DNA of 64,000 nucleotides from Nannobrachium achirus (GCA_963921795.1 OY997652.1:64478029-64542028); one strand, 5' to 3'; positions 42,790-53,994 are shown, numbered from the stretch's first letter. The notes: generated by a model from the sequence alone, not told the origin. Numbers and translations: made by a program.

Positions 42790-43440
42790 CTCAGGGCAAC
42801 AATTCTTGGCTATCTGGCCAGTGATGTATATCGGACCAGTTACCCAATCTCAACAGTGCCTGTTGAGATTGGCAGAACATGCCCATAGATGGGCATTACC
42901 AAATATGGGCATTCCCAGATATGCCCTTAAAGGAGTAGTTCACCCCCAAAATGACTTTTTTTCTATTGATTACTCATGCCATGGAGACTAGAGTTCAATA
43001 ATATTTTTTGGTTTTTGTCGCATTACTAAGACAACAATTTGATAACAATAAATTTACCCCCATTCGTTCCGGATGGTGACCCGTTTCGAAACGGGTCACC
43101 ATCCGGAATCAATGGGGGTAAATTTACTATTTACTATTTTTTGTCTTAGGAATGTGACAAAAACCAAAAAATATTATTGAACTCTACTCTCCATGGCATG
43201 AGTAATCAATAGAAAAAAAGTCATTTTGGGGTGAACTACTCCTTTAATATTGATGACATCGGGACAGGGATCTCCATATATGGGCATAGAACGGACAAGG
43301 ACATAATTAATTTGCAAGTGTAATCTGGGAATGTCCATATATGGGCATATCAGAACATGCCCATATATGGGCATTCCCAGATTACACTTGCAAATTAATA
43401 TGGGCATTCTCAGATATGACCTTAATATTGATGATTATGT
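42790..43440. repeat. CCATATATGG-bearing repeat, cluster 1
   Basis: The exact decamer CCATATATGG occurs at 43274, 43335 and 43361, with context ATGCCC(T/A)TAATATTGATGA shared with cluster 2 at 53995-55330. It is interrupted by the MITE at 42927-43247. Confidence 0.75.
42927..43247. mobile_element. 321-bp palindromic MITE with TTAA TSD
   Basis: Both ends are TTAAAGGAGTAGTTCACCCC in inverted orientation; the whole element is almost a perfect palindrome centred near 43085 (GACCCGTTTCGAAACGGGTC). Related flanks without insertion (ATATG..C.TTAATATTGATGA) occur near 43430, 55016 and 54050, so the target was TTAA. The TTAA habit resembles piggyBac-type transposition. Confidence 0.9.
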
Positions 43441-44131
43441 CATATGTCATGTTGCCATACCTTAGCAACAGGCATGGTACATTTATTTTAAGAAGTGCAT
43501 TCTATTTTCCCCCCCGTTTCTACGGTTTCTTTGGCTGGATATGGCAGCCTGGAATGGTTGTTCAAGTGCATCTAAACTTGGCATAAGTAAACGTGCCACA
43601 ATTAACAATAATGAATTGCATGTGCAGCTGCCCTGCAGAACCTGGGAATATACCATGTTGTCAAGATGCGGAGAATACAAGTGTGGAGAATATAATTATA
43701 ATGCCTTGTTAAAGGAGCTATAGTCAACCTTTTCATTGTAGGGCCGACACTTTGTTTACATCCTAGTCTATTGACTAGAATGTAAACAAAGTATCTGACA
43801 ATGGCCAAAATGATTATTTATCATTATTTTACGCTTTTTGTGGTAATTTTTGAATAGAAACACATATATTTTATGAAGCTTTTTTTTTTTATAAAATATT
43901 TTCGAAACATTATTTTTATTTTAGCATCCGTTTTTCAAGAAAAAGTTGACTATAGCTCCAAAGTTTGCATTTTTAGTTATTTTACTGTAATTTAACAACA
44001 TGACCAGTACATATAGACAAAGAAATATATAGTTACTTTTAAATATATAATATTTAAAAGTAACTTTTATTTTCCCCCCTTGACCCAGGGTATGGCAGCT
44101 GCATACCCCTGCCATTCCCAATTGACGCCCC
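43441..44131 (+). repeat. Dispersed repeat (GTAAACGTGCCACAATTA family), copy 2, with nested MITE
   Basis: Starts GTCATGTTGCCATACCTTAG and ends CCAGGGTATGGCAGCTGCAT...GACGCCCCTG. At 43709-43960 it contains a MITE with ends GGAGCTATAGTCAACC and GTTGACTATAGCTCC that copies 1 and 3 lack at the same point (CTTGTTAAAG). Confidence 0.75.
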
Positions 44132-44219
44132 TGATCTTCTCCACTTAAGTACACACACAGCCTTCAATAACCTCCTGGCTGGATCCAGCACTATCTTGCA
44201 AGAGCACAATTAATGACCT

Positions 44220-45420
44220 TTTCAATGCATGCTAGAAATTGTTTCTTGTCCATGTAGACATTTTTTTTTATCGGCTACAGTGTATTACGTTTTCCTGGTG
44301 GTTCCTGCTGCTGCCACACTTTCCTTGTTCCGCTCCTATCTCTTTACTACTTCAGCATAGGTTTTTTTTTTGTCTCCATCAGCCGAAAGGCTTGGGAGAG
44401 ATTATGTTTTCTCCCCTGTCCGTCCGTCCGTGTGTCCGTGTGTCCGTACGTGCGTCTGTCCGTCCGTCCGTCCGTCCGTCTGTTACCAGCTAATCTACGG
44501 CAGGCGTTGGCCCGGTCGCTGCCAAACTGTGCACACACACACACTCCCTGGATACCAATTCAGAACCTCTGCCCCAAATGTTTCACATGGGCCTGTTATA
44601 CCGCCACCAGGTTTTGTCCAAAAATCACTCAAATCGGTAGACAGTATCTCTACAGTCATGTGATCCATATTTCTGTCCGATTTTCCATATGCCATCTTGA
44701 TTGGCTAAAACTGTCTTCCAAAGTTTGCAGGATTGGTCCGTTTTGAATAAAATGCCTGAAATCATGAACGCAGAGTGCGATTTTGGTGAAATTCAAATCG
44801 GCCTCATGGTGGCGCTATAACAGGCCGATTCGTGTTTTGACCTATAACTTCACTGATCAGTGTACAACATTGTATGTGCACTCCCTAGAAGCCAAGGAAA
44901 AACCTCTGCCCTGCATTTTTCATATCCACCTTTTATAGTGCCACCAGGAGGCCGACTTATGTTTAAAAAAGAAATAATCGTATTATTCCTTGAGATTTTA
45001 TCCAACGATCATGCAAATCATTACACAGTATCTCTATAGTCATGTGATCAAGACGGATCTGTCCGATATTTCATATTCAATCCTAATTGGCTAACATTGG
45101 CTTACAACGTTTTCAGGATTGGTCCATTTTGAACAAAATTACTTAAATCATGAACGCAGCTTGTGATTACAGAGAAATTCTGCATGCACATTCCCACTAG
45201 GTCAAGGAACAAATGCCACTGTTTTCACATTGGCCTGTTATAGCGCCAGCAGCAGGTTGACTTTTGCCAAACTAATTTTTGGAACAAAATGCCTCAAATC
45301 ATGCATGCGTCACATTGCCGTTAAAGGCCAAAGAAGACATGGCACCCTTTTCACATTTAGCGCCACCAGGACCTACCTGACCTGGTGTGGAGACCTGTGC
45401 TCTGAAGAGCACTGCTTCTA
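44220..45420 (+). repeat. GGCGCTATAACAGGCC-type interspersed repeat with (GTCC)n
   Basis: A (CCGT)n microsatellite (44418-44483) is followed by recurring text: GCCTGTTATA(C/G)CGCCA, CAGTATCTCTA(C/T)AGTCATGTGA, TTTTGAA(T/C)AAAAT..CT(G/C)AAATCATG. The units recur two or three times over about 800 bp, suggesting an internally repetitive element. The class is unknown. Confidence 0.55.
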
Positions 45421-46957
45421 GTTTAACATAATCCTGTTCAACTCCCCCTCCTTAAGTCTCTGGCCCACGATACTGTGCTGCCTGTCTCTGCATAATGTTT
45501 TCGACCACAATCTAAACACTTGACTTGTTCTTTACAGCCCTGCATTCATGAATACATTTATATAAATTAAACTATATAATATAATATAAGGTATCTTTTA
45601 GCGAAATAGCACGCATGCGTGTCCCGATGAAGCCGGTTGATTTGACATTATGGCCCAAGTGCGTGCCACCAAAACTGTGGGAGAAATTCCGTTGCAAAAA
45701 AAGGTTATAAAGTCGAAAAAGTGCTATTGAGTAGGTTTTCCAACACTGACTCTAGTCATGAGAAACATTACAGGGAAGCAGCTAGGGTGATGTTAGGGGT
45801 TTGTCAAAAGAAAAATCAAATCTAGTCTAGACATAGGGAATGTCATGAAAGTTACGTGAATAAATGCTAAATGACAACAAGGGGAAGCTGGATTTTGCAT
45901 TCATGAAACAAAAGGAAATGCGCGGCTGTGTTGGTGAGATGCAGTCAAATGGAGCCGAACATTTGAATACAAAAACAATGCCTTGAAGAAGGAATTTATC
46001 TGTCAATATGGTGCAAATAACATTTACTCTTTACAGTTGGCTATTGTGTGATAAACAAATTACCACTTTGCATTTGCCGTTGCACTCTGTATCCAACCTC
46101 CCGGAGAGATTATTTATTACGATAGGTGTTGAGATTTTCAAAGTTATCCTGGAACAAAGTAAAAAAAACTTCACTCAGTTCTTCTACAAAGTATGTTAAC
46201 ATAATTCTACAAAAGTCTCACATCTGTAATGTTCCCATTGACCATGCAGGAGTAGCTCATCTGGGGTTAGCGATAGCAGTACTTCTCAACCAGTGTTGCA
46301 GGGACCAAAGTGGTACTTGAAGGGGTTCCAGGTGGTCCCCAGCTGAATGGTTGTTAGGCTGGCCGAGCCCACACGTTCTATGACCCAGAAGGGCTGGTAT
46401 ACGAGCCGCTGGATCTCAGAGGCCATAGCATTTGTTCACCGGTCTCTGTTTTTTTCAGGAACTGGCCAGATAAGAGCTCTTACTTGCTCCCTTTGAACTT
46501 CAAAGGGTTTGTGAACTGAGGTAAATTATTGGGGGAAAATCGCGCTCTTTCGAACGACCATCATTTCGACCGGAGGATTAGCGACTCACTCCACAAAGGT
46601 TAAGGTTAGGGTGAGGGTTAGAGTCGGGTGTTGAAAAGATGACATGTAGTAACAGCGACACGCTCCCAATGATTGGGCCATAAAAGGGTCAAGAGTTCAT
46701 TAGTGATCTCTCTTATCAATGAAAGCATCAAAGACAACGACCTGTTTGATGCCTGTCACAGAGTGGAGGGGGAGGGGGGGGGAATGTGTTTGTAACATAC
46801 ACAGACTCGCCTGATTGGCTGAACCACAGTTACTGGGGGCTTTACCCAGGCTTTTCTTCTTGAAATGCCTGGATCCCAAGGCTATAGATAGTTGGTGACC
46901 AAATGGACCTATTATTAGATCTTTCACTTTTAACCGAAGTAAAACATGAGGGGAACA
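45421..46957. other. No gene recognised
   Basis: At 45600-45710 the text CCCGATGAAGCCGGTTGATTTGAC with GTGCGTGCC...AAACTGTGGGAG resembles the reverse of 53735-53800, so a diverged repeat is likely. The rest has only short ORFs. Confidence 0.4.
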
Positions 46958-47125
46958 TACAGTATATCGTTGTTGTTGGGTGGAAACCTTGTATGTCCAA
47001 AACCGTTCGTTTTGTATTCATCATTTTAAAAATGATTTAAACTAGTGAAAACAGCCGATCTACAAGCACATGGTGATGGCGAGGCGTTGTGTGCTTGCAG
47101 ATCGGCTGTTTTCACTACTTTGTCC
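46958..47125. mobile_element. Partial TATCGTC MITE with hairpin
   Basis: Left terminus GTATATCGTTGTTGTTGGGTGG. The central hairpin (about 47046-47116) has extended arms GTGAAAACAGCCGATCTAC. The right terminus is missing. Confidence 0.7.
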
Positions 47126-47194
47126 TTGACATGAACATGTTCAACAACCACTGGAAGGTTAACAGCAGTCAGTCCACATTTATATCCCTAATCC

Positions 47195-47957
47195 CAGTGG
47201 TGGAATAAGTACTCAAATGTTATACTTAAGTGAAAGTATCAATAATACATGCAGTATAGAAATACTCTGTTGCAAGTAAAAGTCTGAAATTCTAAATTGA
47301 GTAAAAGTACAAAAGCATTGGCATCAAAATGTACTTAAAGTACCAAAAGTAAAAGTACTCATTATGAATGTCCCAAATGAAAATAGCTGATCTACAAGCT
47401 TACAATGCCTTGTAGATCTGCTATTTTCAAATGGTCAAAATGTTATTGGGTTGAAGTGTAATAAGAATCGCAATCTACAAAGTAACTAGTAACCCAAGTT
47501 TTCATAAGCATGTAGTGAAGTAAAAGTACAATACTTGGATCCAAGATGTAGTGGAGTTGAAGTAAAATCAGCCCGGGAAAAAGAGTTGGAGAGGCCCTCA
47601 TTGCGCGCTATAGCTCTATAGCGCTGCTGCTACTGAGTTATATTTTGTCGTTGTCGGGTGGAAACCTTGTATGTCCAAAACCGTTTGTTTTGTATTTATC
47701 ATTTTGAAAATGATTTAAACTAGTGAAAACAGCCGAATGTACAAATTTGAAACTTGGAGATACAAGGTTTCTGCCCGACAGTGACGATTTACTTTGTTGG
47801 CCGCCGAGCCTCCAAAATGGAACAAAGGCAGACAATTTATTTATTTTATTTTTTTTCTAATGGCCGGCCGTTCGGGAGTTGTCCCGCTTTTCCCAATGGC
47901 CAGCACGTCCCTTACTACAGTACTTAAGTTAATGTACTTAGTGACTTTCCACCACTG
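47195..47957. mobile_element. hAT-type element with 8-bp TSD, containing nested repeats
   Basis: Ends CAGTGGTGGAATAAGTACTC and TGACTTTCCACCACTG. Flanks CCTAATCC (47187-47194) and CCTAACCC (47958-47965) match at 7 of 8. Nested inside are a hairpin (47384-47423) and, from about 47570 to 47930, a separate repeat that includes a shortened TATCGTC MITE (47646-47789). Confidence 0.85.
47384..47423. repeat. Solitary hairpin-family unit in a hAT element
   Basis: TAGCTGATCTACAAGCTTAC and its complement GCCTTGTAGATCTGCTA, bracketed by AATGAAAA and TTTTCAAA. A fourth host background for the hairpin. Confidence 0.8.
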
Positions 47958-48217
47958 CCTAACCCTTCCTCCTCAGTGATTTGATTTGGAGTTCTTAATG
48001 AAAGTTCAGCTGAGAGACTGAAGCATTCCCCACATTACTCACCTTATTAACCCACTGGCTCTACTCCAGTCAGATGAGTTGAGCTCTTTGACCGCACACA
48101 CCTTTAAAATGGACTCCTCTGCTTGTCTCCCTTGTACCTCTCTGTTCAGGGCAGGTCCAGTGTCGTCAGTTCCAAAAAAGCTAAGGTATGGCAACATGAC
48201 TGGTGTCTTGTCATGTT

Positions 48218-48545
48218 GCCATACCTTAGCAACAGCCATGATACATTTATTTTAAGAAGTACATTCTATTTTCCCCCCGTTTCTACGGTTTCTTGGGCTG
48301 GATATGGCAGCCTGGAACGGTTGTTCAAGTGCAGCTAAACTCATGTTAGTAAACGTGCCACAATTAACAATATGAATTGCACCTGTGCAGCTGACCTGCG
48401 GAACCTGGGAATATAACATTTTGTCAAGATGGAGAGAATACAAGTGTGGAGAATAATTATAATACCTTGTTAAAGCGACCATTTTGTAAAATGTTGCATA
48501 ATAACCAGCACAGATAGAAAAGAGACATTCATGGATTTATATCAC
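48218..48545 (+). repeat. Dispersed repeat (GTAAACGTGCCACAATTA family), copy 3
   Basis: Starts CATGTTGCCATACCTTAGCA and runs through GTTTCTACGGTTTC, GCCACAATTAACAATATGAA and CTTGTTAAAGCGACCATTTT. An inverted partner of the CTAAGGTATGGCAACATGAC start lies just upstream at 48181-48200. Confidence 0.7.
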
Positions 48546-48682
48546 CTCCCTGAAAACAGATGATGAATAATAATAATAATAGTTACCTACTCCTCCCGCG
48601 AGGGAAATTCAAATATCACAGCCCAACCCAGCTGCTTTTTTCAGCTTAACCCAGCTGAACCCAGGGCTTCCCACAAGGAGCA

Positions 48683-48790
48683 CGAGGGGGAGGGGAGCAG
48701 TGATAGCTGGAGCGGGGATTCGTACCTGCAACCTCTGAGGCCTCCGGAGTCCTAGGTATGGACACTAACAACTCAGCCATCACTGCTCAC
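48683..48790 (-). repeat. tRNA-derived repeat or tRNA pseudogene
   Basis: On the minus strand GCAGTGATGGCTGAGTTGTT, GGTACGAATCCCCGCTCC and TATCACTGC give an acceptor stem (GCAGTGA/TCACTGC), an A-box-like and a B-box-like segment and a long variable region. The anticodon stem is imperfect and position 37 would be a T, so a functional tRNA is unlikely. Confidence 0.5.
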
Positions 48791-48890
48791 CAATGTTGAA
48801 CCAATGTTGGTTCCGCAAAGAACCTTTCAGAACGAGGTTCTTTGAAGAACCATTTATTTTCAATGGTTCCAGAAAGAATCCTTAAACCAC

Positions 48891-49262
48891 TTAAAGGGAT
48901 AGTTCACTCCCTCCATGGAGACTCAAATTCATGGATATACATTTTTGTCACAATCCTAAGCCAATAATTTGATGACCCGCAGTTTCCTAGGGAGAGACAA
49001 AGAGGCTATTTGTTCCCTATGGAGACACAAAGAGTCTCCTCAAATTATAGGAATGTGGAAAAAAATAAGAAAATCCTATTATACTTTGACAAACTGGGTC
49101 TCTCTCTATACCATTACTTGGTCCACTCCTTTTCTTTTCCTACATAACATCTCTTTGTCGAACTTAGCAGATCTACAAGCACACAGCATGACACTTCATG
49201 TTGTGCTTGTAGATCTGCTATTCCCAGCAAATATTCCCCTGTGAAGACATGCCCAAAATTGG
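48891..49262. mobile_element. Diverged TTAA MITE of the AGTTCAC family, with hairpin
   Basis: Starts TTAAAGGGATAGTTCACTCC. A hairpin-family unit with ACAAGCACACAGC arms occupies 49165-49220. GACATGCCCAAAATTGGGAA after it resembles the flank following 33676. The right end is not clear. Confidence 0.5.
49165..49220. repeat. Solitary hairpin-family unit
   Basis: TAGCAGATCTACAAGCACAC and its complement GTTGTGCTTGTAGATCTGCTA. The inner stem differs completely from the GCGCGGCAC type. Confidence 0.85.
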
Positions 49263-49267
49263 GAAGC

Positions 49268-50097
49268 TTTAAAGAGGCGGTGCCATAGTTTTGTACTTTT
49301 TCAGTTTTTCATGTGTCTAGGAGGTTGACAGTACTTCATTAGACCCCCTGGTGTGGTTGTTATGAGCAATTATGTATTCCCTTTCTATTTGGGTTTTTTC
49401 CTGGAGGCTGCCACCTTGTGGGTCAAAAGTGCCGGTCCAAAAACACAGATACAATTACATCATAAAATCAACCCCTCATCTAATTACAATTCACCCAACA
49501 CTGTGGGTTTGGCTAACTTCAGCTGGGTCACCACCCACCATGACAACCAGGCATACTTTTTTTTGTTTTTTATCCCACGATTTTTGCAACCCATTTTTCT
49601 CACCCGGTGACTACCTAACCTGTAGTCCTGGTTTCCGCTCTCCCCCTGCCGCGCCAGGGGACATTGGGGAGCACCCGGCTGGCTAGGGGGAGGTAGTATA
49701 GAAACCAGGACTACTGCATGTTTTTGTGTGAGGGCCTATGCCCAAGGAGACATGGGGAGAACATGCAAACTCACCACAGAAAGGCCCTATCGCCAACCCC
49801 ACCTAGGGTGTGGGTGCTGATGACGTGGGTGGAGGAACACGCCCCCCAGCGCCCACAGCTTCCCCCGGCGGGAATCGAACCCAGGACCTTCTGGCTGTGA
49901 GGCGAAGTGCTAACCACTGCACCACCGTGCCCCTAACCAGGCATAATTAATGAACTGGTGGGTGTGGCCACATAAAAAATCTAATTTTAACTCTTTCTGT
50001 ACACTTTTTTGGAAAACGTCTTCCTCCTAGTATAATCATAATAGTTGATAATCATGTTTTAGAGGGGGGAAAATCATGGCACCCCATCTTTAATGCT
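49268..50097. mobile_element. TTTAAAGAGGCGGTGCCATAG element with nested SINE
   Basis: The left end AAAGAGGCGGTGCCATAGTT is mirrored by ATCATGGCACCCCATCTTTAA near 50075-50095. The insertion of the SINE at 49612-49936 splits it. A solitary left end is at 22745. Confidence 0.7.
49612..49936 (-). mobile_element. tRNA-derived SINE, reverse copy
   Basis: The minus strand has GGGGCACGGTGGTGCAGTGG and GGTTCGATTCCCGCC (A and B boxes), then TTTGCATGTTCTCCCC and CACAAAAACATGCAGTAGTC, as in the forward copy at 18967. Confidence 0.85.
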
Positions 50098-50202
50098 TAA
50101 CGCAGTTTAATGCTGCCTATTAGGTAAGGATATGGTGCATTTATTCGCCTCTCAAAACAAATGTTACAAGGCGCTGCAGGAAAAATGACTGAGTTGGAGG
50201 TG

Positions 50203-50495
50203 GAGGGGCCCTAGTAACTTTAGCTATTGAAAAATAGCAGATATACAAGCTCACAGCGCGGCACCGAGTGCTGCGCTGCAAGCTTGTAGATCTGCTATTT
50301 TTGAAAAGTCGTGAAAATGTGTGAAAATCTTTTTTACAACATTTGAAACTCAAATTTTGCTTCTGGGGGGTCCCTGGAACTAAATATTGATGGGGGTCCG
50401 TGGCCAAATACATATCATCTTGGGGTTCCTTGACATTTTCAAGATTTTTCAAAAATAGCAGATCTACAAGCTCGCAGCGCGCAGCGCGGCTCTCA
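50203..50495. mobile_element. Truncated twin-hairpin MITE
   Basis: Starts near GGAGGGGCCCTAGTAAC. First hairpin at 50235-50297. The second hairpin breaks off in its inner stem near 50490. The middle is shortened. Confidence 0.7.
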
Positions 50496-50738
50496 CTGAC
50501 TTTGTCACCTTCGGCTGAGCGGTTTTGTTTTGTGCCTTTTGTGTGTCTAACTTGAGTTTTTTTTTTGGCAAAGGTTTGGTTGGTATGGAGAGGAACAGTT
50601 GGTTTTATGGTGATGTGTGCTTTCCTTTCCCCGTCCTCCACAGGAGAGTCGTAATATCAAACTGGAAGTGTCAGGAGGAGAACCCACACAGGGTTTTTAT
50701 TATGCCCTTGTATCATACTCTACACTGCCGCTTGTGCC

Positions 50739-51336
50739 CAGGGGTGTCACATCACCAAATTCTGGGCCCTGGGACTCACTCTGGGGCCCCCCATGAATGG
50801 GAACGCATTATTATGCCTTATTTTGTGCTTTAACCATTGAAAAAATAGCAGATCTACAAGCTCACAGCGCGGCACCGAGTGCCGCGCTGCGAGCTTGTAG
50901 ATCTGCTATTTTTGAAAAATCTTGAAGATTTGTGCACGATTCTGGAAATGTCTTCTAAATCCTTCTACGTTTTTTTTTTTTTTTTTTTTTTTTTTTAACT
51001 ATGTTCCTATGTCAGTTGTGCTCAAACCTTTTCATGTGAAGGACCCCCAAAATGATATGTATTTGGCCACGGACCCCCATCTCAAAATATTTAGTTCCAG
51101 GGACCCCCAGAAGCAAAATTTTAGTTTAGTGTTTTTTGCTTAAAAAAAAATGCACACATTTTCACATCTTTTCAAAAAATAGCAGATCTACAAGCTCGCA
51201 GCGCGGCACTCGGTGCCGCGCTGTGAGCTTGTATATCTGCTATTTTTCAATAGCTAAAGTATAAAATAATAAAGGCCCCCTCCACCTTGGGCCCTAGTAA
51301 CTCAGTCCCACTTTCCCCCCCAGTGTGACGCCCCTG
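50739..51336. mobile_element. Reference full-length twin-hairpin MITE, perfect 8-bp TSD
   Basis: 598 bp, starting CAGGGGTGTCAC and ending GTGTGACGCCCCTG, flanked by CTTGTGCC at 50731-50738 and 51337-51344. The two hairpins at 50846-50908 and 51180-51242 are each 63 bp with about 30-bp stems and at most a few mismatches. The middle carries CTCAAACCTTTTCATGTG and GGACCCCCATCTCAAAAT. No ORF is present. This is the best-preserved copy and a good family reference. Confidence 0.93.
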
Positions 51337-51344
51337 CTTGTGCC

Positions 51345-51702
51345 ACTCCACACACACTGGCACCTTTATTAGCATAATAATCCACAGAGAGATCCAGACA
51401 TGGGTGAGGAAATGCTGAGGCAATTGTCAGTTTATCTTTTTTTTTCTTTTCTCGCCTCTCCCCTCAACCGTCCTTCTGACAGACTCATCATTTTCTTTAT
51501 GAATCAGAATCGTGACGGCAATGACCCGTCTGTTTTATTTATTTTATTTGACTTTTACTGGCTCAATTTACATCCACTGAAGCCACTTCTACGGTTTTGA
51601 GTTTTCAGGTTTCGATTTGTTTTTTACTCGTGTGAAAGGTGTCTTTCCATGGCGAGTAAGGAAGTAATCAAAGCTATAGATTATGCAACAGCTTGTATAG
51701 AA
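51345..51702. other. No gene recognised
   Basis: T-rich sequence with no exon, RNA gene or repeat end. Confidence 0.35.
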
Positions 51703-51965
51703 TATCGTCGTTGTCTAGTGGAAACCTTGTATGTCCAAAACCGTTTGTTTTGTATTTATCATTTTTAAAATGATTTAAACTAGTGAAAACAGCCGATCTA
51801 CAAGCACACAACGCCTCGCACCGCGAGGCGTTGTGTGTTTGTAGATCAGCTGTTTTCACTACTTTTGTGCGACGGCTTTGTTTGATGAAGCAGGGCTTTA
51901 CTTTGCGAAAAAAATTACAAATTTGAAACTTGGAGATATGAGGTTTCTGCCCGATAGTGACGATA
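51703..51965. mobile_element. Complete TATCGTC-ended MITE with central hairpin
   Basis: Inverted ends TATCGTCGTTGTCTAGTGG and CTGCCCGATAGTGACGATA. The central hairpin spans about 51782-51860 with a long stem including GTGAAAACAGC, GATCTACAAGCACACAACGC and complements. Best copy of this family in the window. Confidence 0.85.
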
Positions 51966-52065
51966 TACAAGTGGATAATTGGATCCATTGAAAGCTTGTT
52001 AAAGTTAGAGTTAGATTCACCATTTCACTGTGTTGCTCCCTCTTTCCCATCACTTTTTATACTGT

Positions 52066-52113
52066 CCTGCTACATCTCTTTTTTTGTTGGATATAATACA
52101 TCCAACAAAAAAA
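52066..52113. repeat. Short perfect palindrome
   Basis: CTTTTTTTGTTGGATATAAT faces ACATCCAACAAAAAAAG, an AT-rich cruciform candidate. Confidence 0.7.
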
Positions 52114-52230
52114 GTGAACATAATATTATTATGTTCATGGCGAATTCCAGATCAGCAATGAAACATTTACAACAGTTTATTTTACAGTGCAGTATAGTAG
52201 ATCGTTAACCTTTTATTCTTAAACTTTTTT

Positions 52231-52772
52231 AAGTAAGGGATAACGGATAACGACTGGCTCCTTGGTGGTTCTCCATAAATAACAACCCGACAGCCTGATG
52301 GCTGAAGGGATTGTTATTTATGAAGAACCACCAAGGAGCCAGTCGTTATCCCGCTTATTACCCGGCTACTAAATAAAATTAATAATTTGACTCAAAACTA
52401 AAAACAATACAAAGCATTTCCTTGTTTACAGACAGCTGAAAGTATTCCAAAAGTGTTGCGCAAAACGGTCACCTTGGAAAACAAGGAAGTGCTGATTAGA
52501 TAGAATCCATTTTCTGATACCACGTCATCTATTTCTCGCTTACAATATTTTTAAAAACATTCTTGAGAGCAACGTTTAGTTCTAAATGTCGCTGTGTGTT
52601 TGTTTACATGGCTGACATGTTGGATACAGCACAAGATTCACGCAGTGCAGCCTGACTCAGGTGTTCTGAGCCTTTGATTAGGCAGTGGTCTGTTATCAAG
52701 GAATATCAGACTTCTGATTTCAGCGATTGACCAATCAGAATCAAGCATTCAAACAAGCCGGGTGATAAAACC
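52231..52772. mobile_element. DNA element with central palindrome, copy 2
   Basis: Same order as 39005-39625: TAAGTAAGGGATAACGGATA, a palindrome around GACTGGCTCCTTGGTGGTTC, then GCTTATTACCCGGCTACTAA, TTGACTCAAAACTAAAAACA and CAAGCCGGGTGATAA. The palindrome core differs between copies. Confidence 0.7.
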
Positions 52773-53003
52773 ATATCAAGTTTAAATGGTTTAAACTAAG
52801 CCCTATATACTATGTTGACCACGGACTGTCAGGGGTCTGTGCTTGGTCCTCTCTCTTTTTTTCCCTCTACACCAGCATCTCTTTGCCAAAAATGGACAAC
52901 CTATAAGTGCACAGCGTGTGAGCTGTTAGATGTGCAACATTGTTGTTTTTGTAGGCTAATTTTTGAATAATATTGTTTTTCAGAAAAGTTAGGTCAGGCC
53001 TAT

Positions 53004-53509
53004 TTAAAGCTATATTGTGTAAGTTGCTAAACTAGTGGTCAGTAGCGGTATTGCTTTTTTCGTCCGTTTTTCGCCCGGTGTCGCTGCGGACCACCGGAGC
53101 AGGGCCGCAAACCACCGCGACCGATACGAATCCGTAGAGGGGTAGAACGTTTTTTCTGACCAGGATTTGGGGAGTAAGAGGCAAGAATCCTTCACCACCG
53201 TAAACACTAGTTGCTGAGGGAGGCTACTTCCTGAAGAGATGGCAAGATACGCTGTGATTGGCCGGTAGTGTGTCATGTGTGTGTATGATCCGCGATGTGA
53301 TTGGCCAACGTATACACAACGTATACAGATGATGCAGATGACGTAATTTTGCTGCGAAATCTGGTCCCCGGCCAGGATCATAGAAAACATATTTACAGAA
53401 GGCTTTAGGGGCTGAAATTAAGAGTGGGTGTTCTAAAACTTTAGCGATTTAATAGTTAGGACAACTTTAAGATTTGTTTTATAAAAAAAGTTATATAGTA
53501 TAACTTTAA
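53004..53509. mobile_element. TTAA-flanked MITE (TTAAAGCTATATTGTGTAAG)
   Basis: Ends TTAAAGCTATATTGTGTAAG and GTTATATAGTATAACTTTAA are inverted repeats. A 126-codon minus-strand ORF lies inside, but it has no domain and its frame spans repeat termini, so I do not call it a gene. Confidence 0.65.
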
Positions 53510-53639
53510 CTAAGTACTTTAAGAGAGTCAAACCCAAATAGTATGGATTAGTCCAGATGAGAGTCACAGAAGTATATGGGTAACAGTTTGTTTAGGTCTT
53601 ATGAGATGAAAACCTCTGTAACGGCTCTTCACAACACTG

Positions 53640-53830
53640 CAGACTTGTTAGTGTGCCCTAACAGGGCAGCACACTATAGTACTTGTCTGACTTTATTATA
53701 GTCAAGTGTGACCAAAGGTTTGGAGTGCTACTCCTCCCACAGTTTTCGCGCCACACCTGCGCCATACAGTATGTCAAATTGACCGGCTTCATAGGGACTT
53801 GTGTGCTCTACATTTCTGTAGAGAAATGTT
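53640..53830. repeat. Diverged element with GTGTGCCCTAACAGGGC start
   Basis: TTAGTGTGCCCTAACAGGGCAGCACACTATAG has the same plan (inner stem, then CACTATAGT/CACTATGTT) as the start of the element at 57298. Class unknown. Confidence 0.4.
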
Positions 53831-53994
53831 ATATAGTTTAATTTATATTAATTTATTAGTGAATTCATTTTCCCCATTGACTTATATATCCATTGAGCTA
53901 TCCATCTGGAGTTTGTGCAACCCACAACTCGTTAAAAACATAACTTTTCCCATATATAGAGACGACTGAAATCATATATGTCTGACAACATAGA

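Noticed and set aside
48683-48790. Functional tRNA gene on the minus strand
   Set aside because: Acceptor stem and B box are present, but the anticodon arm is imperfect and the base after the anticodon is a pyrimidine; a SINE or pseudogene is more likely.
53010-53390. 126-codon minus-strand ORF as a gene
   Set aside because: It lies wholly inside a TTAA-flanked MITE, shows no domain and no sign of coding selection can be seen.
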